IMG/VR virus record: IMGVR_UViG_3300025892_000122 | Coordinates: 1 to 27,299 of that record | Direction: 5' to 3' (one strand) | Length of the DNA: 27,299 nucleotides | Source: a virus | Part shown: positions 1 to 7,776 of the stretch, piece by piece | How the letters are laid out: each line of letters begins with the position of its first letter | Position numbering within the stretch: position 1 is the first letter of the stretch | Notes under the pieces: generated by a model | What the model saw: the letters and a program-made list of their open reading frames with translations, nothing else | Database searches by the model: none | What the model was told of the DNA's origin: nothing | Position numbers and translations under genes: made by a program

Positions 1-450
1 ATCCACTTCTTTTGCAAGTTTAGTTTTAATAGCAGCTTCGAAAATTGTAGCAGCTTTTCCTTTAAACTCACTTGAAAGTGTTGCCTCTTCAGATACTAGA
101 GCATTTAAGTCTTCTTCGAAGTTTGCTTCGTATTGAATTTCTTGCTCAGCAATAGATTCGCCATCGAAATCATCTTCGTCTGTACCGTTATAGTGCATCA
201 TAGCATGCAAAGCTTTTTTATCCATTTTTTGCATTTTACCAACCATAGCAGTAATCATAGCTGCTTTAGTTTTCGGCATTGGATCTTGTTTAGATTGATC
301 ACCTTTACGCTTTGGGGCTGCCCCACTAGCATCTCCGGCTTTATCAACACTTGCAACTGACTGTGCTTCTTGATCTCCGGTGTTCATTTCCACGACGTTA
401 TCATCATGGAGCTCAACATCTTGATCTTCTATTTGATTTTGATCAGTCAT
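1..450 (-). CDS. 22: Prohead core scaffold protein gp22 homologue (3' end outside window)
   Basis: The reading frame is open from an ATG at 450 to the window edge, giving the first 150 residues; the C-terminal part is missing. The protein is charged. An acidic, Gln-rich N-terminus is followed by a Lys/Met-rich stretch (KMQKMDKKALHAMM), an acidic patch after YNGTDEDD, and a segment containing IFEAAIKTKL. In the T4 gp22 family a similar segment with SEEFK and IFEAA words marks the scaffold core. gp22 forms the internal core around which the T4 prohead assembles, and it is later degraded by the gp21 protease. The gene directly follows the gp21 homologue, as in T4. The start has an AGGGAG ribosome-binding site about 9 bases upstream. 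The identification rests on synteny plus the IFEAA region. Confidence 0.8.
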   Translation of the reverse strand, partial: MTDQNQIEDQDVELHDDNVVEMNTGDQEAQSVASVDKAGDASGAAPKRKGDQSKQDPMPKTKAAMITAMVGKMQKMDKKALHAMMHYNGTDEDDFDGESIAEQEIQYEANFEEDLNALVSEEATLSSEFKGKAATIFEAAIKTKLAKEVD

Positions 451-467
451 TAATTGACTCCCTATTA

Positions 468-1124
468 TTAATTTTTGATTAACGAGAGGAAATTTTTGAA
501 CTCACGAACTTGAACCTCATAGAGATCTTTCCGCGGAGCTTTCTTGATTTCAGTCTCCATTTTTTCAATTGTTTGAGCTTCCAAAATACCGTTATTCCAA
601 ATCCAGTCAACACCTTCCATAACTCCATTAACAAATGCTGACGGTGCAGATGGATCTTGTACTATATCAATAGCATTAAGAATAAAATCGTCTTTGACGA
701 CCATTACGTTGTTTTGGTTTACTAAACTTCCCATACCACGAGTCGAAACGCCCAGCTGAACGCCGCCATCGAGTAGACCTTGAACGATCATTCCCATTGG
801 AGTATTCAGTACTGTAGCTTTTCCCATAACATCATTTCCCTGAAATTTCAGTTCTTCGATCTTATGTGAAACCTTGTCTAAATTAACGGTCGGTCCTTCA
901 GGGTGATTTAACTCACCAACCGCACGACCTTTAGAAACTTGCTTATCATTATAAGAATTGATAGCTTTTTCCATGATCGGTTTTGGATATATACGACCGT
1001 TACGATTCTTCATATCAGCTTGTGCAAATACGCCTTCAATAACGTAGTTTTTCTTGCCAGTTTTTTCTTCAGTAATAATGTTATAGCCAATTTGATGGTC
1101 TACAAATTCAGAAATAAGTTTCAT
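468..1124 (-). CDS. 21: Prohead core protease gp21 homologue (peptidase S77 family)
   Basis: This 218-aa protein matches the T4 gp21 prohead protease in length and motifs. Near the N-terminus, NGRIYP (42-47) precedes GELNHPEGP (70-78), which contains the presumed catalytic His74. GVSTRG (125-130) contains the presumed nucleophile Ser127. A conserved DIVQDPSAPSAFV segment follows. In T4 this serine protease is activated inside the prohead and cuts scaffold and capsid proteins so that DNA can be packaged. It lies between a 90-aa unknown gene and the gp22 scaffold gene, where T4-like phages place it. The ATG at 1124 fits the expected N-terminus; an AAGAAAG sequence upstream is a modest ribosome-binding site. 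Confidence 0.93.
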   Translation of the reverse strand: MKLISEFVDHQIGYNIITEEKTGKKNYVIEGVFAQADMKNRNGRIYPKPIMEKAINSYNDKQVSKGRAVGELNHPEGPTVNLDKVSHKIEELKFQGNDVMGKATVLNTPMGMIVQGLLDGGVQLGVSTRGMGSLVNQNNVMVVKDDFILNAIDIVQDPSAPSAFVNGVMEGVDWIWNNGILEAQTIEKMETEIKKAPRKDLYEVQVREFKNFLSLIKN

Positions 1125-1141
1125 TGCACAAACTTTCTTTT

Positions 1142-1414
1142 TTATCCGCGAGGATGACTAACAGACGTTAGTTTAATCGCGCCATTAGCAGCATATATTT
1201 TAGTAGTTGAATCTTTTGGAATCAACACAGTTTCACCACCAGTTAGTGTCATAGTAGCACTATCAGCTAAAGCAGTGTTTATTAAAACAACCTGATAAGC
1301 TGTAGTTGATGAATTAACTGCTCGAACTAAAGTACAGTCACTCACAGTTGAAGCAGCACTTGCTAAAGTAGGTGATGCAATTTCTGCTTGCAATGGTTTA
1401 TAATATTGTACCAT
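1142..1414 (-). CDS. Small unrecognised protein between prohead-core and protease genes
   Basis: This 90-aa protein is not recognised. It is rich in Ala, Thr, Ser and Val, has no charged clusters or membrane segment, and reads like a small beta-sheet domain (ALADSATMTLTGGETVLIPKDSTTKIY). It begins with MVQYYKPLQ and ends with HPRG. It has a good ribosome-binding site (GAGG before the ATG at 1414) and its own exact TATAAATA late-promoter box about 30 bases upstream, so it is probably made in quantity late in infection. Its position among head genes suggests a minor capsid, decoration or core protein, but that is inference. T4 has gp68 near this position, and no similarity to gp68 is obvious. 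Confidence 0.7.
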   Translation of the reverse strand: MVQYYKPLQAEIASPTLASAASTVSDCTLVRAVNSSTTAYQVVLINTALADSATMTLTGGETVLIPKDSTTKIYAANGAIKLTSVSHPRG

Positions 1415-1444
1415 TTTGCGCTTTCCTCTTAAATTTATTAATAT

Positions 1445-1452
1445 TATTTATA
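1445..1452 (-). promoter_or_regulatory. T4-type late promoter box TATAAATA
   Basis: An exact TATAAATA reads on the minus strand, about 30 bases before the ATG of the 90-aa gene. In T4 this octamer is the late promoter recognised by the gp55 sigma factor. It lies just inside the gap after the acidic prohead-core gene, so it would drive the 90-aa gene, gp21 and gp22. Confidence 0.75.
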
Positions 1453-1457
1453 TGATT

Positions 1458-1823
1458 TTAATTTTCTACTTCTTCTTCTTCGTCTTCTTCGTCTTCTTCA
1501 AAATCTTCATCGTCGTCTTCAATATCGTCTTCCAGATCAGGATCTTCCACATCAATATCATCATCAGATACGTCTTCGTTATCTTCAGTATCGTCTTCAT
1601 CGATATCTTCCTCCTCGTCTTCGTCTTCGGTACCGTTATAAATGGCCCCAGACAAACGAATTCTTTCTTGATCAAGCACATCGTCTAGTTTAACAGAAAT
1701 TGCTTGTCCAAAAATTTCATTCGCTTTGTTGTAGTCTTTTGCTAAAGCAGCATCAACTAAACCAGCTAAAGGATTTTCTTGTACTTCAACTTCATTATCA
1801 TCTAGTTCTAAATTTTCACTCAT
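1458..1823 (-). CDS. 67: Acidic prohead core protein at the gp67/gp68 position
   Basis: This 121-aa protein has an extremely acidic C-terminal half: from about residue 65 it is almost entirely Asp and Glu. The N-terminal half has a helical segment with KANEIFGQAISVKL, then AIYNGTEDED. In T4 the small acidic gp67 (and gp68) lies directly after portal gene 20 and forms part of the prohead core; this gene sits in the same place. Its ATG at 1823 overlaps the portal stop by four bases, so the two are probably translationally coupled. The helical segment and the YNGT motif also occur in the gp22 homologue here, supporting a scaffold role. The exact gp67-versus-gp68 assignment is uncertain. Confidence 0.68.
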   Translation of the reverse strand: MSENLELDDNEVEVQENPLAGLVDAALAKDYNKANEIFGQAISVKLDDVLDQERIRLSGAIYNGTEDEDEEEDIDEDDTEDNEDVSDDDIDVEDPDLEDDIEDDDEDFEEDEEDEEEEVEN

Positions 1824-3322
1824 TCTTCATCTCCTTGTTGCTCTGGTGGTTCGTCACCTTGCGATTGTTTTTGCATAGTATCAATTTCGTCATCAGTTAA
1901 ATGAAGAATATTCTTCATCACCCATTGTTTCGAGAAGTAACCGTCAGGTCCAACGTATTGACTTACTGCATCTAGCGTTGTAAGTCTTTCTCTTAAAAGT
2001 TCAGAATCTTTTAATTCTGTAAAATGATTATCTCTAGAGAAATCAACAATAATGTGATTTCGCATATCTATCCAATCATTTTCAGATATAATACCTTTTA
2101 ATATTAGTTGTATTTTTAAAATATCAAGAAATAAAGTTCCAAATCTTGTACGTAGTCGATCGATATATTTTTGAAACTTCAATTCGTCACGACTAATTTC
2201 TGTAGATCTACCAAGTGAAAACTGTTGTTCTTGTTCTAAACGATTTAATGGTACATTAAGTGAACGATACACTTTCTTTTGAAAATATAATACATCATCC
2301 ATCTGTCCAAGATTGTCGCCACCTGGTAATGTGGAAATCTCAGTACCTTTACCACCTTCTCTTCGTGGTAACCAAAAATCTTCAAGCAAAGACTGATGTT
2401 TTCTATCATCTTTGATTTCACCGCTACTAGCATCGTAAACAAGCTTGTTACGATAACGAGTCATAATGTCTTTCATATATTGCTCAGCCTTACCACGTGG
2501 TAAGTTACCAACATCAATATAAAAAATTCTACGTTCTGGTGCTCTTGCTAAACGATAAATGACTAAAGAGTCTTCCATCATTCTTAACTGATTAAGTGGC
2601 TTAAGTACTTTGTGTAAGTATGACAAAACTTTTTGCCGTTTTTCATCTAACAAACCAGATGTGATATACGAAACTGAGTCTAGACTTAATTTAACTCCAG
2701 CAGATTGATACCCAGGTTTTTCTTGGTAAATAAAATATTCATCTACTTTTTGTATTAAATTAGCTCCAGTTTTTGGATCTTTCTTTTTCTTTACTTGTTT
2801 TACTTTACGAATTCTTGCCGAATCAATCGGTCTAATATCGAGAATGCCTTGCTTTTGATTAGTTTCATCTACTACAAGGTGGTGATATAATCTACCGTCG
2901 ATATACCATCGTCTAAAAATATCGTGCCCAAGTTCGACAAAATTCATTTTATTTAATATTGTGTCAAATTCTTCTCTAATTTTATTTTTTATTGATTCGG
3001 AAACTTTTAAATTTTCCATGTCTAAAGCAATAGGTTCTTGTCCGCCAACAACTGATTCGTTAACGATATCTTCAATTGCCATATCAACTTCAGGGTGCAT
3101 AGCCACGCCACGGTATTTCATTATTAACGCATGATTGTCTTTTGCGTCAGTACCGTCTTGACTAATATATTGTCCATAGTGTGATCCAGATACAGTAACA
3201 TAACCTGCACCATCTTCATCTCGAGCTGGAACGATGGAAGGAGCTTTCGGGTTCTCCGATCCAACAGTTGAAGCTCTTTTTATTTCAAAGCCAAATAGCT
3301 TAAAGCCATCAGTGTCTGCCAT
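1820..3322 (-). CDS. 20: Portal vertex protein gp20 homologue
   Basis: At 500 aa the length is close to T4 gp20 (524 aa). The protein shows family features: DGRLYHHLVVD, DIRPIDSARIRK, a LSYLHKVLKPLNQLRMMEDSL helix region, YRLARAPERRIFYIDVGNLP, and QYMKDIMTRYRNKLVYD. The C-terminus is Gln/Glu-rich and acidic. The portal forms the dodecameric ring at one head vertex, through which the terminase pumps DNA and to which the neck attaches. It is preceded by the tail tube gene and followed by the prohead core gene, as in T4. The ATG at 3322 has an AAAAGGAA ribosome-binding site. A strong hairpin lies just upstream, at 3343-3364. Confidence 0.95.
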   Translation of the reverse strand: MADTDGFKLFGFEIKRASTVGSENPKAPSIVPARDEDGAGYVTVSGSHYGQYISQDGTDAKDNHALIMKYRGVAMHPEVDMAIEDIVNESVVGGQEPIALDMENLKVSESIKNKIREEFDTILNKMNFVELGHDIFRRWYIDGRLYHHLVVDETNQKQGILDIRPIDSARIRKVKQVKKKKDPKTGANLIQKVDEYFIYQEKPGYQSAGVKLSLDSVSYITSGLLDEKRQKVLSYLHKVLKPLNQLRMMEDSLVIYRLARAPERRIFYIDVGNLPRGKAEQYMKDIMTRYRNKLVYDASSGEIKDDRKHQSLLEDFWLPRREGGKGTEISTLPGGDNLGQMDDVLYFQKKVYRSLNVPLNRLEQEQQFSLGRSTEISRDELKFQKYIDRLRTRFGTLFLDILKIQLILKGIISENDWIDMRNHIIVDFSRDNHFTELKDSELLRERLTTLDAVSQYVGPDGYFSKQWVMKNILHLTDDEIDTMQKQSQGDEPPEQQGDEE

Positions 3323-3342
3323 TAATAATTCCTTTTATAAGA

Positions 3343-3364
3343 GGAGAGCGGTTTTCCGCTCTCC
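3343..3364 (-). terminator. Perfect 9-bp hairpin between gp19 and gp20 (possible weak terminator or processing site)
   Basis: The 9-base arm GGAGAGCGG pairs perfectly with CCGCTCTCC around a 4-base loop (AAAA on the transcribed strand). It starts 14 bases after the tail-tube stop codon. The sequence after it on the transcript (TCTTATAAAAGG) is only a weak U-tract, so it may be a leaky terminator or a 3'-end stabilising hairpin for the abundant tube mRNA. It could also limit readthrough into the portal gene, which is needed in small amounts. Confidence 0.5.
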
Positions 3365-3377
3365 ATCTATATATCAT

Positions 3378-3914
3378 TTATCCATCAGTGGTATTTGATG
3401 TCCAATATTGATATTGCCATTCTATCGTAAATCTTTCGATATTATCATCAGAATAACTCAATTCAATTGGAGATATAGCTGAAGGCCAAGCATCTTTGAA
3501 CGTGTATGTCTTAACAACACTTTCGTCACGATCAAATTGTTCGACTTTTAAATCAGCAAAATAGAGTTCTGGATTTTGCACACCGCCAGCATCTGCATGA
3601 TTAGCGATCGCGTTCATCCATCTTTCCATTTCATTTCTGACTTTCATTTCAACATCGTTTATTATTGTGACGTTCCAAGAATCGAATGTTCGATCCCCAG
3701 CAACTTTCAATTGACGTCCACGAAATGGAATTACAATTGTACCAACATTCGAAGCTGGTAATTGAGCTGCTTCACACATAAAGGCTGTGAAATCAATGTC
3801 AAGGTTTACGCCTAAACCACCTCTTGGATTTGCAAGTGTAACCTGAAAGAGATTACCACGTGCACCGCCGCCAGTAAGCCTGGACTTAAATTCGTCTACA
3901 CTACCTAGTGCCAT
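3378..3914 (-). CDS. 19: Tail tube protein gp19 homologue
   Basis: This 178-aa protein compares with 163 aa for T4 gp19. It has the typical family start (MALGSVDEFKSRL), the FMCEAAQLPASNVGT segment, the FRGRQLKVAGDRTFDSW region, and ends with a beta-strand rich in Trp and Tyr (FTIEWQYQYW). These resemble T4-like tail tube proteins, which stack as hexameric rings to form the inner channel of the contractile tail. It sits between sheath and portal genes in T4 order. A near-perfect ribosome-binding site (AAGGAGGT) precedes the ATG at 3914, which fits a highly expressed structural protein. Confidence 0.95.
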   Translation of the reverse strand: MALGSVDEFKSRLTGGGARGNLFQVTLANPRGGLGVNLDIDFTAFMCEAAQLPASNVGTIVIPFRGRQLKVAGDRTFDSWNVTIINDVEMKVRNEMERWMNAIANHADAGGVQNPELYFADLKVEQFDRDESVVKTYTFKDAWPSAISPIELSYSDDNIERFTIEWQYQYWTSNTTDG

Positions 3915-3930
3915 AAGTTACCTCCTTAGA

Positions 3931-5727
3931 TTATATGCCAGCGCCAGCGACTTCCTCAAAGGAAATGCCAGTTCTAGCTGCGACAAAGTTAAGAGTGATA
4001 AAGTTAATAGAACGAGCTGGCTTTATAAAGATATTAGCTATGAACTCATTTCTATCTACTACTGCTGCAGTATTTACAGTTTCATCCGCAACAATACGGA
4101 AGTCTGTAATACCACGTCTACCTTTAACATCACGTAACACAGGTTCGATAATATTTACGAACTCAGCTCTTGAAAATTCATCGTTGAATTCAAAGAGTAC
4201 GTTTTGAGCAGCTCTTGCGATTGCACGCTCAATTGTTAAAAATAATCGACGTACGTTAATACGATCGAACGCAGAAGGTCTTGCAAGACCTGTTTTATCA
4301 CCAAATAATAGTATGCTTGATCTTGTCAGATCTGGTTGACCTGCAAAATTAACAATTGGATTAATACCATTTTTGTAAAGCGTGTCTCTACGTGCTTTAT
4401 TTGGATTAAAGACTAGTCCAGTTACGCCAAGTAGCTGTCCTCGTCTTGAACCAGCTGGTGAGAACCATGGTGCAGCTGTTCTATCAGTTTCAGCCATGAG
4501 ACCTGCTACTGAAGAGTTTGCTGGAATATCAATAAATTTATCATTGTATTTATCGTAAACTTTTAGATAATTACCAGCTACTGTATTATAACTAGATCTT
4601 GTAAATGTATTAGCAGTTGCAGTTACATTTGTAATAATAGTTGAAGCTTGGTACACATTCACAATATCGTTTCTAGCTGGACCAGATACGACGATACAAT
4701 CTTTACGCGATTCTGCGATTGCAACCAAATCATTAACAATTGTTGTCTGATCTGATCGTGCTGTCATCCCTGGCGCAATTAAGAAATCAATTTCAACGAC
4801 TTCTTTATCTTCAAATAAGTCGAATGCAGATTGATAATCTCCAGCTGAAAGAATGCCTGCGTTAACGCCTGAATCAAATCCGAAGTTAACTACTGCAGAC
4901 ACGTCAGTATGAGTGCCTAAAAAGTCTTTAGCTGTTCCGGCTGTAGTAGCTGTTCCAGCGTTAAAGGAGTTAAAGTTAGAATCAAAATCAATAAAGTGTA
5001 CATATTTTGAATTTTGGTTTATTACATCTTTAACGTAGATGTTTGATCCATCGACAGTATTAATCGCGTTACTTGCAACAGACATGAAAGGATATGTTTC
5101 AAGAACAGTGCCTTTTGTGCCTGTAAACGCTCCGTTTACATCGACAACTGCAGCATGGATTTCATCGTTTGTTCCATCAGTGTTAGTTGCAAATTGTGAT
5201 GTCCCTGGTGCAGCATCGAATGAACCTTTGTAGGTCCAACCGTCGAAAGCTGAATCGTTAATTGATGGTGGACAAATTGAAACTCTTAAAGAATTTCCTA
5301 GAGTACCTGGGACTCTACCTATAAAGGTATGACCGTCAGAATCTAAGGAAGCTTGCTGAGAGTTAAAATTAGCTGAATTAGTTACTTGTGGGAGAGTATA
5401 TGTTCCCACAGCATATGCCGAAGTTTGTCCTGTAGTAGAAACTGCGTTTTTAGCGCCAGTATCTACAATACGACTAACTTGTAGCGATCCTGAATAGCGT
5501 AAAAAATACGCTGCGTCGTGGTAGTCAATTGAATGATTATCATCTGGAGTTCCAAATGTTTCTGATAACTCTTCTTCATTTGAAATAAGAGTTCTCTCAT
5601 CCGCCGGACCCCACATAAATTTGCCTGTGTAACAGCCAACTGAGGATTGAACGTTAGGCACGCCGCCTGTAACATCAACCTCTTTAACAATTACCGCAGG
5701 ACTTTGAGATGGTGTAAAAAGTGCCAT
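3931..5727 (-). CDS. 18: Tail sheath protein gp18 homologue
   Basis: The protein has 598 aa, against 659 for T4 gp18. The N-terminus has the typical SPAVIVKEVD strand and a GCYTGKFMWGPADE segment. The C-terminal domain shows the conserved sheath region: NGINPIVNFAGQ, LFGDKTGLARPSAFDRINVRRLF, then FEFNDEFSRAEFVNIIEPVLRDVKGRRG, ending in the interlocking beta-strand FITLNFVAARTG. Sheath subunits surround the tube and contract to drive infection. The less conserved middle (about residues 110-330) carries the protruding domains. Two exact TATAAATA boxes lie upstream (5746-5753 and 5789-5796), and a GAGGT ribosome-binding site precedes the ATG, consistent with very high late expression. Confidence 0.95.
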   Translation of the reverse strand: MALFTPSQSPAVIVKEVDVTGGVPNVQSSVGCYTGKFMWGPADERTLISNEEELSETFGTPDDNHSIDYHDAAYFLRYSGSLQVSRIVDTGAKNAVSTTGQTSAYAVGTYTLPQVTNSANFNSQQASLDSDGHTFIGRVPGTLGNSLRVSICPPSINDSAFDGWTYKGSFDAAPGTSQFATNTDGTNDEIHAAVVDVNGAFTGTKGTVLETYPFMSVASNAINTVDGSNIYVKDVINQNSKYVHFIDFDSNFNSFNAGTATTAGTAKDFLGTHTDVSAVVNFGFDSGVNAGILSAGDYQSAFDLFEDKEVVEIDFLIAPGMTARSDQTTIVNDLVAIAESRKDCIVVSGPARNDIVNVYQASTIITNVTATANTFTRSSYNTVAGNYLKVYDKYNDKFIDIPANSSVAGLMAETDRTAAPWFSPAGSRRGQLLGVTGLVFNPNKARRDTLYKNGINPIVNFAGQPDLTRSSILLFGDKTGLARPSAFDRINVRRLFLTIERAIARAAQNVLFEFNDEFSRAEFVNIIEPVLRDVKGRRGITDFRIVADETVNTAAVVDRNEFIANIFIKPARSINFITLNFVAARTGISFEEVAGAGI

Positions 5728-5745
5728 TAGTCTACCTCACTCGGT

Positions 5746-5753
5746 TATTTATA
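5746..5753 (-). promoter_or_regulatory. T4-type late promoter box TATAAATA, proximal to gp18
   Basis: An exact TATAAATA on the minus strand ends 18 bases before the gp18 start codon, leaving only a short leader that still contains the GAGGT ribosome-binding site. It is one of two such boxes in the 86-base gap between the terminase and sheath genes. Confidence 0.7.
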
Positions 5754-5788
5754 TGGTGCATAATACGATTGTTTTTCAATTTCATAGG

Positions 5789-5796
5789 TATTTATA
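5789..5796 (-). promoter_or_regulatory. T4-type late promoter box TATAAATA, distal to gp18
   Basis: This is a second exact TATAAATA on the minus strand, about 61 bases before the gp18 start and 43 bases upstream of the proximal box. Tandem late promoters would fit the high copy number of sheath and tube subunits. Confidence 0.7.
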
Positions 5797-5813
5797 CTAT
5801 TTCATATTTATGA

Positions 5814-7442
5814 TTAATAATGATCTTCTCGCTCAAAATCAACATACCAGTCAGGTTTAGTGTTTTCAGCATCTTCAAGATGTTTACTATATTCTGATCC
5901 GTCATCTACCCAGCCAAACGGAACAATATCTGCTTCTATTTCGTCCATTCTTTGTTTAAACAACATTTCTTTTAAGTTGATATCTGTCATATCGTTAAAA
6001 AATTGTGTTTGAGCAAAATAACCAAACATAACTAAGGTCATAACTAAATCATCGTTATTACCTTCTGAAGCTTCATATGAGTTACCTCTACCAACAAAAG
6101 TAGATATTTCAAGAATAGTCTGCTCATCAACTATTTTTAATTTGTTTGTCTCCAAAAGATCTTTTAGACCTGAACAACCAAGACGCTTTACTCTACGAGT
6201 CATAGCTTGCCCAATGGCATTCGCTTTAACAGCTGACTCGACATGCACGTTATCATATTCAAGTTCATGGTATAAACCATTTGCTACCATTGAACCTTGA
6301 TCATTTGACTCGACTACAACATAAGCTTTGTTGTAAGAAACTGCATACTTATATATAATACTAGGGAAGAGCAATGGAGAGATAGCATTGTTCCGATACA
6401 CAGCTACCTGTTTAAACGGTTTTACGCTAATATCGATTAAAGTAAAAGTAGAGTAGTCCTGTCCTCTTCCCTTACCAACATCAACACACATAATGTATTC
6501 GTGATCTTTCGTAGGTTCTTCGTATATTAATCCATCACCTTGTTCAATATATCTTTTAGATTGTTCTGCTCTTAATTCCATAAGAGCTTCTGCGCCAATT
6601 AATGTATCACCAGTTCCAAAAAAAGTATTACCGAATTCTTGATCAAATTGCAGCTTCGAAGTATTATTAATTGTTTGTTGTTTCCAAGCTTCATCGCGAC
6701 CTGGAACATCGTACCAATCTACTCTAAAATGTGTGAATTCGTTTACTTCTTGAACTGCACCTTCCCATATTTTATAAAACATATTACCAATACCATTTGC
6801 GGTAGACGTAATAATAACTTTAGTATCTTTACCAGCAGATACAACAGGATATGTTGAAGTGTAAAATTCTGAAGCTTTTTCTACAAATGCAAATTCGTCT
6901 AAATAAAGCAGGTTGATACTAAGACCACGGATAGAAGAACCAGTGGTTGCTGCAGTAATAATTCGAGAATTATTGCCAAACTCAAGTGAACCTTTGTTAA
7001 GAGCTTTAGTTCCGGGTTGTAAAAAGAACGGTAAGTTCTCAAGCATAAGCGTGATCCTGGAGAGCATTTCTCTCGCAGTTGATGCTTTGTTAGCGAGTAT
7101 GGCCACAGTTTTTTCCGGATGAAACAACGCGTACCAGAGCAAGTAGGCGCATACCGATATGGATTTACCCGATTGTCGACAAGCCAAGATGATATTAAAC
7201 CTATGCTCATTAAACCTCCCAAACATTTCTTCTTGATAAGGATATAGTTTAAATGGGACTAAACCTTCATCAAGATTAATTACTTTTAAATGTGTTTCAG
7301 CAAAATATATGGGATTGTCCATACATTTTTTATATTCCGTAATACTTTCAGCTGTCCACTGCTCGGAAACACCGTCACGCTTTACGTTTGGATTACCTAG
7401 ATAAGTATCCCGAGTCGGCTGAGTCTGTCGTTGCTGTTCCAT
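5814..7442 (-). CDS. 17: Large terminase subunit gp17 homologue (packaging ATPase and nuclease)
   Basis: This 542-aa protein has both terminase domains. In the ATPase domain the Walker A is CRQSGKS (88-94), the Walker B is LLYLDE (178-183) with catalytic Glu183, and the coupling motif is ITSTANG (211-217). The nuclease domain has an RNase H-like strand, IMCVDVGKGRGQDYST, with metal ligand Asp321; a second acidic strand, VVVESNDQG, with Glu378; and a late acidic pair in EGNNDDLVM. The protein docks on the portal, cuts concatemeric DNA and pumps it into the prohead. Its start overlaps the small terminase gene by 50 bases, as is common in T4-like phages. Confidence 0.97.
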   Translation of the reverse strand: MEQQRQTQPTRDTYLGNPNVKRDGVSEQWTAESITEYKKCMDNPIYFAETHLKVINLDEGLVPFKLYPYQEEMFGRFNEHRFNIILACRQSGKSISVCAYLLWYALFHPEKTVAILANKASTAREMLSRITLMLENLPFFLQPGTKALNKGSLEFGNNSRIITAATTGSSIRGLSINLLYLDEFAFVEKASEFYTSTYPVVSAGKDTKVIITSTANGIGNMFYKIWEGAVQEVNEFTHFRVDWYDVPGRDEAWKQQTINNTSKLQFDQEFGNTFFGTGDTLIGAEALMELRAEQSKRYIEQGDGLIYEEPTKDHEYIMCVDVGKGRGQDYSTFTLIDISVKPFKQVAVYRNNAISPLLFPSIIYKYAVSYNKAYVVVESNDQGSMVANGLYHELEYDNVHVESAVKANAIGQAMTRRVKRLGCSGLKDLLETNKLKIVDEQTILEISTFVGRGNSYEASEGNNDDLVMTLVMFGYFAQTQFFNDMTDINLKEMLFKQRMDEIEADIVPFGWVDDGSEYSKHLEDAENTKPDWYVDFEREDHY

Positions 7443-7776
7443 TAATTACATCGCCTTTTAGCAAACGTTGAACGTCTGCAGTTGAACCTAAGTAAAAATT
7501 ATTTTGAGTATTTTCTACTTTAGTTATATCATTCTTTTTTTCAAGTTCTTTTTTGCCTTTATTTAATATCATAAGGCGGTCATTCACATCAGAAATATTT
7601 TTAATCATTCCTGATAGAACTTCATAAGCTCTAGGATGCTCAGATTCTCTTGCTACTTCTATCATATTTTCAAGAGCGTCTTTGCCTCTTTCAATTAATT
7701 CATAATATGTTTCACGAGAGTAATCATAGTCACGGCTTGCTTTGTCGCTATCACGGAGCGTCGGAGTCTGCATCAT
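7393..7776 (-). CDS. 16: Small terminase subunit gp16 homologue
   Basis: This 127-aa protein compares with 164 aa for T4 gp16. It is mostly helical, with a central pair of helices (YYELIERGKDALENMIEVA and SGMIKNISDVNDRLMILNKG) resembling the coiled-coil core by which gp16 forms rings. The C-terminus is polar and Thr/Ser-rich. gp16 recognises viral DNA and regulates the gp17 ATPase and nuclease. The assignment rests mainly on position and helical pattern, since gp16 proteins diverge quickly. The ATG at 7776 lies inside the end of gp15 and is embedded in GATTATGATG; the 3' end overlaps gp17. Confidence 0.82.
   Translation of the reverse strand: MMQTPTLRDSDKASRDYDYSRETYYELIERGKDALENMIEVARESEHPRAYEVLSGMIKNISDVNDRLMILNKGKKELEKKNDITKVENTQNNFYLGSTADVQRLLKGDVINGTATTDSADSGYLSR

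Noticed and set aside
1458-1640. Low-complexity run of GAA/GAT-type codons as a nucleotide repeat
   Set aside because: It is explained by the Asp/Glu-rich tail of the prohead core protein. No regular repeat period is evident.
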